In this document: one piece after another, positions 7,878 to 16,810 of the stretch | Layout: each line of letters begins with the position of its first letter | Position numbering within the stretch: the first letter of the stretch is position 1 | Assembly (NCBI RefSeq): GCF_040907265.1 | Contig: NZ_JBFOHP010000002.1 | Span: 1,240,001 to 1,304,000, forward strand | Direction of reading: 5' to 3' | Length of the DNA stretch: 64,000 bases | DNA from: Streptomyces sclerotialus | GTDB taxonomy: Bacteria > Actinomycetota > Actinomycetes > Streptomycetales > Streptomycetaceae | Translations under genes and position numbers: made by a program | The notes under the pieces: model-generated | Told to the model about the DNA's origin: nothing | What the model saw: the letters and a program-made list of their open reading frames with translations, nothing else | Databases searched by the model: none

Positions 7878-9223
7878 TTGTCCTGCTGCTTCCACTCGGC
7901 CTGTGCCGCGTCGAACTGGTCGGCGAGCGAGTCCAGGAACGCCTTCGGCGTGGTCCTGCCGAGCAGCACCTTCTGGAAGGCGGGTTCGTTGTCGGCCTTG
8001 GAGAGGGTGTTCCAGTCGGGGAGGTAGTACGGCAGGTCGACGATCTTCGTCTTGTCGCTGTTCAGCGCTTCGGCGCCGAGCCGGGTGGTCTCGGACTCCT
8101 GCACCCAGTCGTCCTTCGCCGCTTCGAGGTTGGACGGGATGGTGCCGGCCGACTCGCTCCACTTGCTGTTGGCTTCGTGCGAGGCCGCGAACTCGATGAA
8201 CTTCCAGGCGGCGGCCTTGTTCTTGCCGGACTTGAAGAGGCCGAGCCCGTCGACCGGGTTGGACACCATCACCCGGGTGCCGTCGTCCAGCGTGGGGTTC
8301 GGTATGCCGCGGAACTTCTTCGTGCCGAGCGCCTTCACGTGGTCCTGGTAGGAGCCCATGTTGTGGTTGAGCATGCCGATCTCGCCGCTGTCCCACTGGG
8401 CGACCATCTTGGTGAAGTCGTTGTTGATGTCGGCCGCCGGGGTGTTCTTCTTGTAGAGCGCGACGTACTTCTCCAGCGCCGCGACGTTCTTCGGGTCGTT
8501 GACGGTGGTGTGGAGGCCGTCCTCCTTCCAGAAGCTGGTGATACCGGACTGGCCGTACATGGCGTCCAGCGCCTGCGCGATGGATCCCGCGCCGCCGCGG
8601 ATGGTGTAGCCGAACTTGTTGCCGCCCTTGTCGGTGAGCTTCTCGGCGGCCTCGTAGAACGCCGACCAGGTGGTGGGCGCGGGCAGGCCGGCGGCCTTGA
8701 ACAGGTCGGTGCGGTAGTACAGCACGCCGTTGGTGGCGTGCATCGGCACGGTGTAGAGCTGCTTGCCGCCCGCGGCCGAGCGGACGCTCGTCACCATGCG
8801 CGTGTTCAGCTTGCCGTCGAGCGAGCTGTCCGCGAGGCGCTTGTCGAGCGGCTCCAGCGCGCCCTGTGCACTGATGCCGGCGAGCATCGCGGCACCGATG
8901 CCGCCGACGTCGGGGAGGCCGCCGCCCTGGATGGCGGTGTCGTACTTGGACTGCGCCTCGGTCGCGGCGACCCCGACGTAGTCGACCTTGATGTCGGGGT
9001 TCGCCTTCTCGAAGTCCTTGATGATCTCCTTCCAGATGTCGGTACGGACGCCGCCGTTGTTGTCCCAGAAGGTGATCGTGCCCTTGCCGGATCCCTCGGC
9101 TCCGGCCTCGCCCGCGACGCCGCTGCCGTCGTCGCCGCAGGCGGTGGCGGTGAGGGCGAGGACGGCGGTCAGGGCGAGTGCCGCGGTACCGCGGGGTCTG
9201 CCGGGCTTACGGAAGATGGTCAT
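7874..9223 (-). CDS. ABC sugar importer, substrate-binding lipoprotein (pectin-derived oligomers)
   Basis: 449 residues, family 1 carbohydrate-binding protein. The lipobox LTATAC places the lipidated Cys at 29, followed by ITFWDNNGG, typical of the family. Arrangement and context suggest capture of oligogalacturonides or arabino-oligosaccharides released by the surrounding lyases. Its likely partners are the two permeases at 14899-16706, more than 5 kb upstream in the same array, with four or five enzyme genes placed between them, an unusual order. No ATPase gene is present. The start is ATG 9223 with a weak ribosome binding site; the 37-bp gap to the fusion enzyme suggests read-through. Confidence 0.88.
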   Translation of the reverse strand: MTIFRKPGRPRGTAALALTAVLALTATACGDDGSGVAGEAGAEGSGKGTITFWDNNGGVRTDIWKEIIKDFEKANPDIKVDYVGVAATEAQSKYDTAIQGGGLPDVGGIGAAMLAGISAQGALEPLDKRLADSSLDGKLNTRMVTSVRSAAGGKQLYTVPMHATNGVLYYRTDLFKAAGLPAPTTWSAFYEAAEKLTDKGGNKFGYTIRGGAGSIAQALDAMYGQSGITSFWKEDGLHTTVNDPKNVAALEKYVALYKKNTPAADINNDFTKMVAQWDSGEIGMLNHNMGSYQDHVKALGTKKFRGIPNPTLDDGTRVMVSNPVDGLGLFKSGKNKAAAWKFIEFAASHEANSKWSESAGTIPSNLEAAKDDWVQESETTRLGAEALNSDKTKIVDLPYYLPDWNTLSKADNEPAFQKVLLGRTTPKAFLDSLADQFDAAQAEWKQQDK

Positions 9224-9260
9224 GGTCGGCTCATTTCTGTCTGCGCGGGTGGGTGGGTTG

Positions 9261-11237
9261 TCAGCGGCGGTACGGGGCCCAGCCGTCCGTGCCGTTCAGG
9301 TGGTCGGCCACCTCGTGGCGGGCGGCGTCGGCGTCACTCATCTGCGGCCGGTCGGCGGTGACCGCCGCGCCCGGGCCGTGGTTCCGGTACTCGCTGAAGC
9401 GGGCGTCACGCCAGGAGAAGCCGCCCATGTCGGTCCACGGCGAGGCCTTGACCGCGGCGGGCAGTTCGGTGTCGCGGATCAGGACCTTGCCGATCGCGTC
9501 CGGCTCGCCGCCCGGGTGCCAGGGGCGGCCGAGGTGGAACGTCCCGGCGGGCGCGTCACTGACGATGCGGGAGCCGGTGACGAGGAAGCCGTACGGGTTG
9601 TTCTTCCAGGTGGACGGGGCGGTGATGTAGCCGTTGTTGGTGTCCGAGCCGCGGCTCAGCGCCTTGATGACGGAGTCCTCGACGACGGTGGTGGCGCGTC
9701 CGTAGAGGAAGTCGACGTCGCCTTCGATGTACGCGTCGCGGACGTAGACCCGGCTGATGGCGTCCAGCTCGGGGCTGTCCGTCATCAGGGTGTCCTGGTT
9801 GCCCTTGAAGGCGGTGTCCTCGAAGACGATGCGGTCGCCGGTCGTCTTCACCGCCAGGGCCTGTTCGCTCTTCAGGTCGTGCGCGGCCTCGTCGAAGTCG
9901 TTGACGAAGGTCAGGTGGCGCGCGGTGGTGTCGTGCGCGGCGAGCAGCACGGTGGCGCTGCCGGAGGAGCCGCCGTACTCGTTGGGCGTGTCGTACACGA
10001 TGACGGTGTCGGCGCGGTCGTCGCCGGTGCCGAGGAAGGTGAGGTACGGCTTGGTGGCCGGGACGCGGACCTGCTCGCGGTAGGTGCCGGGGGCCAGCGC
10101 CAGCGTGACCGCGCCGTCGTTGCCGGCCGGTACGGCGTCCACCGCGGCCTGCACGGTCGGGTAGTCCGCCGGTACGTGGAGGACGGTGTCGGTGCCGAGG
10201 GTCTTCTGCGGTCCGGAGAACTTCTTCACCAGGGCGGGCACGGCGGACGCCGGGTCGAGCCGGTAGCGGTAGAAGTCGCGCGGGTCGAAGGCGGTGCCCC
10301 GGGTGTCGTGCCGCCCCGTGGTGTGCTTCAGCACCGAGCCGCGCTGCACCAGCTCCGCGGTGTCATCGGCCTGGTAGGGGTGCTGGACGCCGTCGTAGTA
10401 GCTGTTCTCGATGACCATCTCGGTGCGGCCGCGCGCCCAGTTGCCGTAGGTCCACACGGGGTCGCCGTCGTCGACCTGCGCGGAGAGGTAGTTGTTGTAG
10501 AGGTGGGCGTAGGCGCAGTTGTCGGCGGACGGGTTGCGCTGCTTGGTGCCGCGGAACCAGTTGTGGTCGATGGTGATCTGCGTCTTGACGTTGTCGGTCC
10601 AGCCGATGCCGAACGCCTTGTTGTGGGTGTCGAAACGGTTGTAGGAGACGGTGACGTACTGGCTGTCCTTGCGGACGTCGAGCAGTCCGTCGCCCATGCG
10701 CGTGAAGCGGTTGTGGTCGATCCAGACGTGGTGCACGGAGTCCATCTGGATGGCGTCGAAGTCCGTGGTCTTGCCGTCCCAGTCGCCCTCCACGTAGGAG
10801 TCGCGGATGGTGAGGTTGCGGATGATGACGTTGTGCGTACCGGGGTTCAGGTGCAGCTCGCCGTGGACGATCTCGCCGCTGGTGCCGACGCCGACGATCG
10901 TCTTGTCGGAGGCGACGACGATGTCCGAGCCGAACGGCGCGACCTCGATGGCGGCTGCCACGCGGATGATGTACGGCTCGTCGGCTGCGGCGTACGCGGC
11001 CAGCTCGGCCTGCGTGCGGACGGTGACGACCTTGCCGCCCGCGCCGCCGGTGGTGCCGCCGGCGAGGGAGGCGAAGCCGTGCGGCCGGTCGGCCCACCGG
11101 TCATGGACGGACGTGTGCTGGTCCCGGGGCGCTGCGGCCCCGGCCGGAGTGTGCGGGCCGAGGGCCAGCGCCGCTCCCAGTGCGGTGGCGGCGGCCAGGA
11201 CTCTGGCCAGTAAGCGCTTGCTACGGAGGTACGGCAT
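9261..11237 (-). CDS. Bifunctional secreted pectate lyase (PL1) - pectinesterase (CE8) fusion
   Basis: 658 residues: signal peptide (about 1-36), PL1 beta-helix (about 45-335, with VWIDHNRFTRMGD at 171-183), then a CE8 pectin methylesterase (about 345-650). The CE8 half has the active-site signatures GNQDTL (Asp482), EGDVDFLYG (Asp509) and LGRPW (Arg571). In the lyase half the usual RxPxxR is RNPSAD (234-239): the first Arg is kept and the second is Asp. One polypeptide could demethylate pectin and immediately cut it. Codon 9 is TTA (11211-11213), so bldA should affect translation almost from the start. The start is ATG 11237 behind GGGAG; a longer in-frame extension upstream is rejected. Confidence 0.9.
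   Translation of the reverse strand: MPYLRSKRLLARVLAAATALGAALALGPHTPAGAAAPRDQHTSVHDRWADRPHGFASLAGGTTGGAGGKVVTVRTQAELAAYAAADEPYIIRVAAAIEVAPFGSDIVVASDKTIVGVGTSGEIVHGELHLNPGTHNVIIRNLTIRDSYVEGDWDGKTTDFDAIQMDSVHHVWIDHNRFTRMGDGLLDVRKDSQYVTVSYNRFDTHNKAFGIGWTDNVKTQITIDHNWFRGTKQRNPSADNCAYAHLYNNYLSAQVDDGDPVWTYGNWARGRTEMVIENSYYDGVQHPYQADDTAELVQRGSVLKHTTGRHDTRGTAFDPRDFYRYRLDPASAVPALVKKFSGPQKTLGTDTVLHVPADYPTVQAAVDAVPAGNDGAVTLALAPGTYREQVRVPATKPYLTFLGTGDDRADTVIVYDTPNEYGGSSGSATVLLAAHDTTARHLTFVNDFDEAAHDLKSEQALAVKTTGDRIVFEDTAFKGNQDTLMTDSPELDAISRVYVRDAYIEGDVDFLYGRATTVVEDSVIKALSRGSDTNNGYITAPSTWKNNPYGFLVTGSRIVSDAPAGTFHLGRPWHPGGEPDAIGKVLIRDTELPAAVKASPWTDMGGFSWRDARFSEYRNHGPGAAVTADRPQMSDADAARHEVADHLNGTDGWAPYRR
11212..11221. 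promoter_or_regulatory. Candidate LacI-type half-palindrome inside the start of the fusion gene
   Basis: The 10-mer AAGCGCTTGC, with a perfect 8-bp CG-centred palindrome, lies 16-26 bp inside the fusion reading frame. The identical 10-mer occurs at 32283-32292 in the promoter of the second importer. CG-centred palindromes are typical of LacI-family operators. It may only reflect codon usage at this site. Confidence 0.3.
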
Positions 11238-11271
11238 GACGGCTCCCAACAGGCGATGGGTGGCGGCGGCC

Positions 11272-12867
11272 TCAGCCGGTCGCGGCGGGGGCGATGCGGA
11301 AGTGGGTGCAGAGCGCGGTACCGGCCGGTCCCGCGCCAGTACCGTCCGGGTCGGCGGGTGCGGTGGCGAACAGGCCGAGCAGGGCACCGACCCACCGCCA
11401 GGGCAGGGCGGCGAAGACCTGCCCGTACGGGGTCCAGCCGGCACCGGTGTCGGCGGCGAAACGGCAGCGGGCTTCCGGGCCGACGGTGATCCGCAGCCGG
11501 GCGCTGCCGTCCGGCGCGGGAGCGGAGTACGCGGCGTCCCGTTCCGCCTCGGCGACGGACTCGGCGAACCGGTGGACGAGCCGAACAGTGCCGTCAGCGC
11601 CGCGCTCCAGCCCGATCCAGCTGAACGCGTCGCCGAGCACGGCGAGCCCCGCCCTGGCGCCCGGCTCGGTGCTGTCCAGCCGCAGTCCGACCTCCACGGT
11701 GACCGGCCGGGCGGGCAGCCGCTGGGTGAGGACGTGCGGCAGGCGGCGCAGGTCGTGCGCGTCGGCGGAGCGGACGCAGGCGATCCGCAGCCCGTCGCCG
11801 GAGTGGTGCTGTGTCCACCCCTCCGCGGGGTTGGCGGTCCACTGCCACTGGCGGCCGTACCGCCCGCCGGGGAAGTCGTCGTCCATGACCGGTGCGGCGG
11901 GCGCCTGCGGCGGGAGGGCCGGTTTGCGGTGCTCCCGTACCGGGCTGCCGTCCTCCCCCATGACCGGCCACCCCGCCGCGTCCCAGCGCATCGGCTGGAG
12001 GTGTACGAGACGCCCGTACGCGCCCAGCTCCTGGAAGTGCACGAACCAGTCCTCGCCGGCCGGGGTGCGTACCCAGCCGCCCTGGTGCGGTCCGTTGACG
12101 TCGGTGTCGCCCTGGGCGAGGACGACGCGCTCCTCGTACGGGCCGAAGAAGCCGCGCGAGCGGAAGGCGCCCTGCCAGCCGGTCGTCACGCTCCCGGCGG
12201 GTGCGAGGATCCAGAACCAGCCGTCGTGCCGGTAGAGCTTGGGGCCTTCGAGGGTGAACCAGCCGGGGATGCGGTCGGCGTCGACGAGCGTGGTGCCCTC
12301 GTCGAGCAGGCCGGTGGCGTCGGGCCGCATGCGGTGGCCGGTGAGCCGGTTCTTGATGCCGGAGCGCGACTTCGCCCAGGCGTGCACGAGGTAGGCCTCG
12401 CCGGTCTCCTCGTCCCACAGGGGGCAGGGGTCGATCAGCCCCTTGCCTGCCTTGAGGAGGTGCGGCCGGGTCCACGGCCCGCGTACGTCCTCGGCGTTGA
12501 CCTGGAAGATGCCGTGGTCCGGGTCGCCCCAGAAGATCCAGAACCGGTCGTCGTGGTGCCGGATCGAGGGCGCCCACACGCCGCAGTCGTGGCGCGGCAC
12601 GGTGAACGCCTCCGCCGGTTCCAGCCGTTCCAGGGCGTGTCCGGCCAGTGTCCAGTTGACCAGGTCGCGGGAGTGCAGCAGCGGCAGGCCCGGGGCGCGG
12701 CCGAAGCTGGAGGCGGTGAGGTAGTAGTCGTCACCGACGCGGACGAGGTCGGGGTCGGACCAGTCGGCGGCGAGGACGGGGTTGCGGTAGGTGCCGTCGC
12801 CGCGGTCGGCGGAGAGCCAGGCGGCGTGCCGGTCGGCGGCGGCCGGGGTGCGGTCGGCGGCGGTCAT
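11272..12867 (-). CDS. Glycoside hydrolase family 43 (arabinosidase/xylosidase-like) with C-terminal beta-sandwich
   Basis: 531 residues with no signal peptide, so cytoplasmic. The N-terminal five-bladed propeller (about 25-320) shows the three GH43 carboxylates: Asp38 in SDPD, Asp146 in GLIDPCP and Glu207 in TLEGPK. The C-terminal part (about 335-530) resembles the concanavalin-like domain of GH43 beta-xylosidases. In this locus it most likely trims arabinose (or galactose/xylose) from imported pectin side-chain oligomers; the exact linkage cannot be read from sequence. ATG 12867 overlaps the DUF6807 stop by four bases. It is followed by a 34-bp gap to the fusion gene. Confidence 0.87.
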   Translation of the reverse strand: MTAADRTPAAADRHAAWLSADRGDGTYRNPVLAADWSDPDLVRVGDDYYLTASSFGRAPGLPLLHSRDLVNWTLAGHALERLEPAEAFTVPRHDCGVWAPSIRHHDDRFWIFWGDPDHGIFQVNAEDVRGPWTRPHLLKAGKGLIDPCPLWDEETGEAYLVHAWAKSRSGIKNRLTGHRMRPDATGLLDEGTTLVDADRIPGWFTLEGPKLYRHDGWFWILAPAGSVTTGWQGAFRSRGFFGPYEERVVLAQGDTDVNGPHQGGWVRTPAGEDWFVHFQELGAYGRLVHLQPMRWDAAGWPVMGEDGSPVREHRKPALPPQAPAAPVMDDDFPGGRYGRQWQWTANPAEGWTQHHSGDGLRIACVRSADAHDLRRLPHVLTQRLPARPVTVEVGLRLDSTEPGARAGLAVLGDAFSWIGLERGADGTVRLVHRFAESVAEAERDAAYSAPAPDGSARLRITVGPEARCRFAADTGAGWTPYGQVFAALPWRWVGALLGLFATAPADPDGTGAGPAGTALCTHFRIAPAATG

Positions 12868-13718
12868 GCCGTCACCGCCTTCCGGACCAGCGCCGCCGCC
12901 TCGCCGCGGTCCGGCCGGCCGTCGGCGACTATGGTGACGATCCGGCGTACGACGGTGTCGCCCGCGGGCACCGGCAGCCGCTCGCCGTACGCCAGCGAGG
13001 AGCCGACGCCGGGGTAGTCGGCGGTACGGACGAACCAGGGGTCGCGGCGGGTGGGTTCGGTGGCGCCGGCGAAGACCAGCGTCCATCCCGCACCGCTGAG
13101 CGCGAGCCAGTCGGCGTGGCTCTCGTGCACGGCGTCCTCTCCTTCGGTGTCGGGGGTGAACACCTCGGGCGCCTCGGCCTCTTTGGGCGCGCGCCAGAAG
13201 AAGCCGCCGTAGGCGGCGCCGGGGCGGCCGTTGGTCGCCGGGCTGCCGAGGGAGACCGTTCCGGGGGTGGTGTTGGTGAGGGAGAAGGTGAAGTCCAGCG
13301 CCCAGGCGGTGTCGGTCAGTTCGGTGACCGCCACGGTGCGGCGTTCACGTAAGAGCTCGTCCTCCCCCACGCTCCAGCTCAGCTCCTCCACGAAGCCGTC
13401 CGGATCGCTGAGGTTGAAGGCGGTGTGGCGCTGCACGCCGTGGTTGTCCAGCTCGGTCGGACCACGGTCGCGTACGTAGGTCCGGCCGCCCCAGAAGTTG
13501 TGGCCCGCCACGTCGGGCACCGCGACACCCACCCCGAGGTGGTGCGGGTGGTCGGCGGGCATCAGCTCGGTGACGGGGGTGCCGCGCAGGGTCGTCACGG
13601 GGTGCAGGTACGGGCGCGGGGCGAGCCGGGCGGCGAGGCCGGGGCGGTAGGTGTACCGGGCGACGGAACGTCCGGCGCAGCACAGGGTGAGGGGCGGGGT
13701 CGTGCGGGGCGCGGTCAT
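12864..13718 (-). CDS. DUF6807 (PmoA-like) protein of unknown function
   Basis: 284-residue cytoplasmic protein of the DUF6807/PmoA type, recognised by the HPHHLGV segment (about 57-63), the following HNFWGG (73-78) and a C-terminal beta-rich fold. The His-rich motifs look like a metal- or sugar-binding pocket of galactose-mutarotase-like folds. No reaction is established for the family to my knowledge. It overlaps both neighbours by four bases (Gfo/Idh upstream, GH43 downstream), arguing for a step between oxidation and hydrolysis of an imported sugar. Codon 123 is TTA (13350-13352), so bldA should be needed. An upstream in-frame extension is rejected as a shadow of the oxidoreductase gene. 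Confidence 0.75.
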   Translation of the reverse strand: MTAPRTTPPLTLCCAGRSVARYTYRPGLAARLAPRPYLHPVTTLRGTPVTELMPADHPHHLGVGVAVPDVAGHNFWGGRTYVRDRGPTELDNHGVQRHTAFNLSDPDGFVEELSWSVGEDELLRERRTVAVTELTDTAWALDFTFSLTNTTPGTVSLGSPATNGRPGAAYGGFFWRAPKEAEAPEVFTPDTEGEDAVHESHADWLALSGAGWTLVFAGATEPTRRDPWFVRTADYPGVGSSLAYGERLPVPAGDTVVRRIVTIVADGRPDRGEAAALVRKAVTA

Positions 13719-14902
13719 CCGGAGCGCACCTCCTGCGGGAGCGCCCAGGGGGCGCCGAGTTCGGAGTAGAGGGACAGGGTGTCGGCGCTGGCGGCCACCA
13801 GGCCGTCGATGCCGGGGACGACGCGGCGGAGGGAGTTCCGGGCGTCGGTGGTGCCGGTGCCGGGTGCGGTGTGCCAGGCGTCCGGCGGGAGGGCCACCGG
13901 GTCGGGGGCGCTCCGCACCGCTTCGAGGACGTGCATGAAGGCGCCGGTGGCGGGGGGCGGTACGAGCAGCGGGGTGCCGTCGGTGAGGTGGGCGACGAGG
14001 TTTTCGAGCAGGTCGGTGCGGCCGTGCACGGTCTCCTCGGGGGCGTGGCCGTCGCGTTGTACCAGGACGCGGTCCTGCTTGTACCAGAAGGTGATCCGGC
14101 CGCGGCTGCCGTGCACGACGGCGTAGGGCTCGCCGGCCGTCTCGGCGCACAGGGTCGCGGCGACCGTGACGCGGCTGCCGTTTCCGGTGGTGACGCGGAC
14201 GCAGGAGGTGTCGTCGGACTCGATGGCGTGGGCGCGGAAGAGTTCGGTCTCCACGCGCGCGACGTCCTCGGCCGCGGTGCTGCCGGCCAGCGCGAGGGCG
14301 GTGGCGACGGCGTGCGCGAGCGGGTTGGTGAGGACGCCGTCCAGGACGTCGGTGCCGTCGAGCCTGCGGTGCCCGGCCCAGGGGGCGCGGCGGAAGTACG
14401 CCTCGTCGCGCACCCATGCTCCGGCGGCGCCGATGCCGGTGGGCTCGCCGATCACGCCGTCGGCCAGCAGGGCGCGGACGGCCGGGAGGGCGTGCGAGCC
14501 GAGCGACTGGAAGCCGATGGTGCAGGCCACGCCCGCCTCGGCGAGGCCGTCCGCCATCCGCCGGAACTCGGCGTACGAGGGCGCCGGCGGCTTCTCGACG
14601 AGCAGGTGGACGCCGTGCCGTGCCGCGGTCAGCGCCAGATCGGCGTGGGTGGGGATGGGCGTGCAGAGGACGGCGACGCGGGCCTCCGTGACGGCGAGCA
14701 GCGTCTCGAAGTCGTCGGACTGCGCGACGGGGCCGAAGCCGTCGAGTTCGGCGGCGGTCAGCGGGGTCAGGTCGCAGACACCGGCGAGGCGGACCAGGCC
14801 CGCGCCGGTCAGCCGGCGGAGGTTGGCGAGGTGCCAGCGGCCGTGGCCGCGTGCGCCGACGAGGACGACCGGCAGCGGCTGTCGCGCGGCTGCGGCGCTC
14901 AT
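13715..14902 (-). CDS. Gfo/Idh/MocA-family NAD(P)-dependent sugar oxidoreductase
   Basis: 395 residues. The N-terminal Rossmann motif VGARGHG (15-21) and the family catalytic EKP (103-105) are present, followed by the alpha/beta C-terminal domain. It should oxidise a sugar or its lactone, or act on a 3-keto intermediate, in the cytoplasm. In context the candidate substrates are L-arabinose, galacturonate derivatives or other products of GH43. The start (ATG 14902) overlaps the permease stop, and its own stop overlaps the DUF6807 start, each by four bases. Substrate is unknown; the co-operonic acid-sugar dehydratase suggests an aldose-to-aldonate route. Confidence 0.85.
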   Translation of the reverse strand: MSAAAARQPLPVVLVGARGHGRWHLANLRRLTGAGLVRLAGVCDLTPLTAAELDGFGPVAQSDDFETLLAVTEARVAVLCTPIPTHADLALTAARHGVHLLVEKPPAPSYAEFRRMADGLAEAGVACTIGFQSLGSHALPAVRALLADGVIGEPTGIGAAGAWVRDEAYFRRAPWAGHRRLDGTDVLDGVLTNPLAHAVATALALAGSTAAEDVARVETELFRAHAIESDDTSCVRVTTGNGSRVTVAATLCAETAGEPYAVVHGSRGRITFWYKQDRVLVQRDGHAPEETVHGRTDLLENLVAHLTDGTPLLVPPPATGAFMHVLEAVRSAPDPVALPPDAWHTAPGTGTTDARNSLRRVVPGIDGLVAASADTLSLYSELGAPWALPQEVRSG

Positions 14903-15744
14903 CCCTTCACCGCCCCCGCGCTGAAGCCGGTGATCAGCCACTTCTGGATGTACGCGAAGACGATCACAACGGGTACGGCCGCGATGACACCGCCGGCGGC
15001 GAGCGCTCCGAGGTCGACGCTGTCCGCGCCCATCAGGGTGTTCAGGCCGACGGGGATGGTCTGCTTCTCCTGGTTGCTGAGGAACATCAGCGCGAAGAGG
15101 AAGTGGTTCCACGCGTGCACGAAGGCGAAGGAGCCTACGGCGACCAGGCCGGGCCGCAGCAGCGGCAGGACGACGACGCGGAAGGCCTCGAGGCGGCCGC
15201 AGCCGTCGACCCAGGCGGCCTCCTCCAGCGCGTACGGCACGTTCTTGATGAAGCCGCTGATCAGGATCATGGACAGCGGGAGCTGGAAGACGGTCTCCGC
15301 GAGGATGACACTGCCCAGCGAGTTGATCATCCGCAGCTCGGCGAAGATCTGGAACAGCGGCACCAGCAGCAGCGCTCCGGGCACGAACTGGGAGCACAGC
15401 AGGGCCAGCATGAAGCCCTTCTTGGCCCGGAAGTCGAAGCGGGCGAGCGCGTAGCCGCCGGCCAGTGCGACGAGCGTGGTCAGTACGAGGGTGGCGATGC
15501 CGATGAGCACGCTGTTCTGGAAGTACGTCGCGAAGCTGCGCTCGGTCCACACCTTCGCGAAGTGCTCGAAGGTGATCGGCCAGGGCACCAGGGAGGTGGA
15601 GCCGGCCGGGCGGAGCGCGAAGAGCAGGATCCAGTAGAAGGGGACGAGCGTGAAGAGGAGGTAGAGGGCGAGCGGCAGGTGGATCTGCCAGCGGGGTGCC
15701 TGGTCCCAGGCGCGCCGTTTCCTGGTGAGGGACAGTGTGGTCAC
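14899..15744 (-). CDS. ABC sugar importer permease, MalG type
   Basis: 281 residues, six predicted membrane spans. It has the cytoplasmic EAA loop EEAAWVDGCG...LP (about 174-195) that docks the ATPase. It pairs with the MalF-type permease encoded just upstream (GTGA overlap at 15741-15744). Together with the binding lipoprotein at 7874-9223 they form importer 1 of this locus. There is no ATPase gene nearby, as usual for Streptomyces sugar importers that share MsiK. Confidence 0.92.
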   Translation of the reverse strand: MTTLSLTRKRRAWDQAPRWQIHLPLALYLLFTLVPFYWILLFALRPAGSTSLVPWPITFEHFAKVWTERSFATYFQNSVLIGIATLVLTTLVALAGGYALARFDFRAKKGFMLALLCSQFVPGALLLVPLFQIFAELRMINSLGSVILAETVFQLPLSMILISGFIKNVPYALEEAAWVDGCGRLEAFRVVVLPLLRPGLVAVGSFAFVHAWNHFLFALMFLSNQEKQTIPVGLNTLMGADSVDLGALAAGGVIAAVPVVIVFAYIQKWLITGFSAGAVKG

Positions 15745-16706
15745 TTGTCGTCACCTCCGAATTTGCTGAGCCGCAGGTAGACGAGTGAGCAGAAGAGCAG
15801 GATGACGAAGGCGACGGTGGTCAGTGCGGACGCGTAGCCGAAGTTGTGCGCGTCGACCGAGGTGTTGGCGATGTAGAGCGGCAGGGTGGTGGTCTCCCCC
15901 GCCGGGCCGCCGCCGGTCAGTGTGTAGAGCAGGTCGACGTTGTTGAACTCCCACACCGCGCGCAGCAGTGTGGAGAGGATGATGGCGTCCTTCAGGTGCG
16001 GCAGGGTGATGTGGAAGAACTGCCGGAACCTGCTCGCGCCGTCCACCTCGGCCGCCTCGTAGAGGTCCTTGGAGACGGACTGGAGGTCGGCGAGGATGAG
16101 GATGGCGAAGAACGGCACCCCGCGCCAGAGGTCGGCGACGACCACGGCCGGGAAGACGGTGGCGGTGTCGGAGATCCAGGAGGTGCCGTACTCCCCGATG
16201 CCCGCGTCGGCGAGGTAACGGCTGATGCCGGTCTGGGAGTTGTAGAGCAGTACCCAGATCGCCGAGGTGAGGACGCCGGAGACGGCCCAGGGTGAGAAGA
16301 CCAGCGCGCGGGCGAGCGCCCGGCCGGCGAAGGTCTGGTTGACGATCAGCGCGAGGGCCAGTCCGAACAGCAGCTGGAGGCCGACCTCGACGACGACCCA
16401 CTTGAGGCTGAAGGTCAGGGTGCCCCAGAAGAGGGTGTCGTCGGTGAAGATCTCGGTGAAGTTGTCCAGTCCGGCGAAGCCGTTCCGCCACGGCTTGGTG
16501 GGGTTGGAGTGCTGGAGGGCGGTCCAGAAGACGCTGAGCACGGGGTAGGCGATGAAGCCCAGCATCAGCAGCGCGGCGGGCGCGATCAGCAGGTACGGGA
16601 GCCGCCGGGGATTGGTTCCGGTGCCGCGGCGGCGGCCGGGCGGCGGCGCCCCGGTTCCGTGGCGGCTCTTGGGGGGTGACTCGGCCACGGCTGCGGCTTG
16701 GGCCAT
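15741..16706 (-). CDS. ABC sugar importer permease, MalF type
   Basis: 321 residues with a Pro/Arg-rich cytoplasmic N-terminus (1-35), six membrane spans and the EAA loop DLYEAAEVDGAS. The start is ATG 16706 behind GGAGAAG. It is first in the importer/enzyme array; the 104-bp gap to the dehydratase stop may hold a promoter or may be read through. It is coupled to the MalG-type permease by a 4-bp overlap. Confidence 0.92.
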   Translation of the reverse strand: MAQAAAVAESPPKSRHGTGAPPPGRRRGTGTNPRRLPYLLIAPAALLMLGFIAYPVLSVFWTALQHSNPTKPWRNGFAGLDNFTEIFTDDTLFWGTLTFSLKWVVVEVGLQLLFGLALALIVNQTFAGRALARALVFSPWAVSGVLTSAIWVLLYNSQTGISRYLADAGIGEYGTSWISDTATVFPAVVVADLWRGVPFFAILILADLQSVSKDLYEAAEVDGASRFRQFFHITLPHLKDAIILSTLLRAVWEFNNVDLLYTLTGGGPAGETTTLPLYIANTSVDAHNFGYASALTTVAFVILLFCSLVYLRLSKFGGDDK

Positions 16707-16810
16707 GACTCTTCTCCGTTCTGGGGAACCGGAAAGCAGGACAGTGTTCGAGATGTCGACCGTGACGGTGTGCCGAGCGGAAGGTGTCAGGAGCGGGCGC
16801 CGGGCGCGGC
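16707..16810. promoter_or_regulatory. Gap between catabolic pair and importer genes; possible internal promoter
   Basis: The 104-bp gap contains a small perfect inverted repeat, ACCGT-G-ACGGT (16759-16769). It is the largest gap in the array between the GntR gene and the terminal pectate lyase (20.1 to 5.8 kb). No clear terminator was seen, so it could be an internal promoter/operator or simple spacing. Confidence 0.3.
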
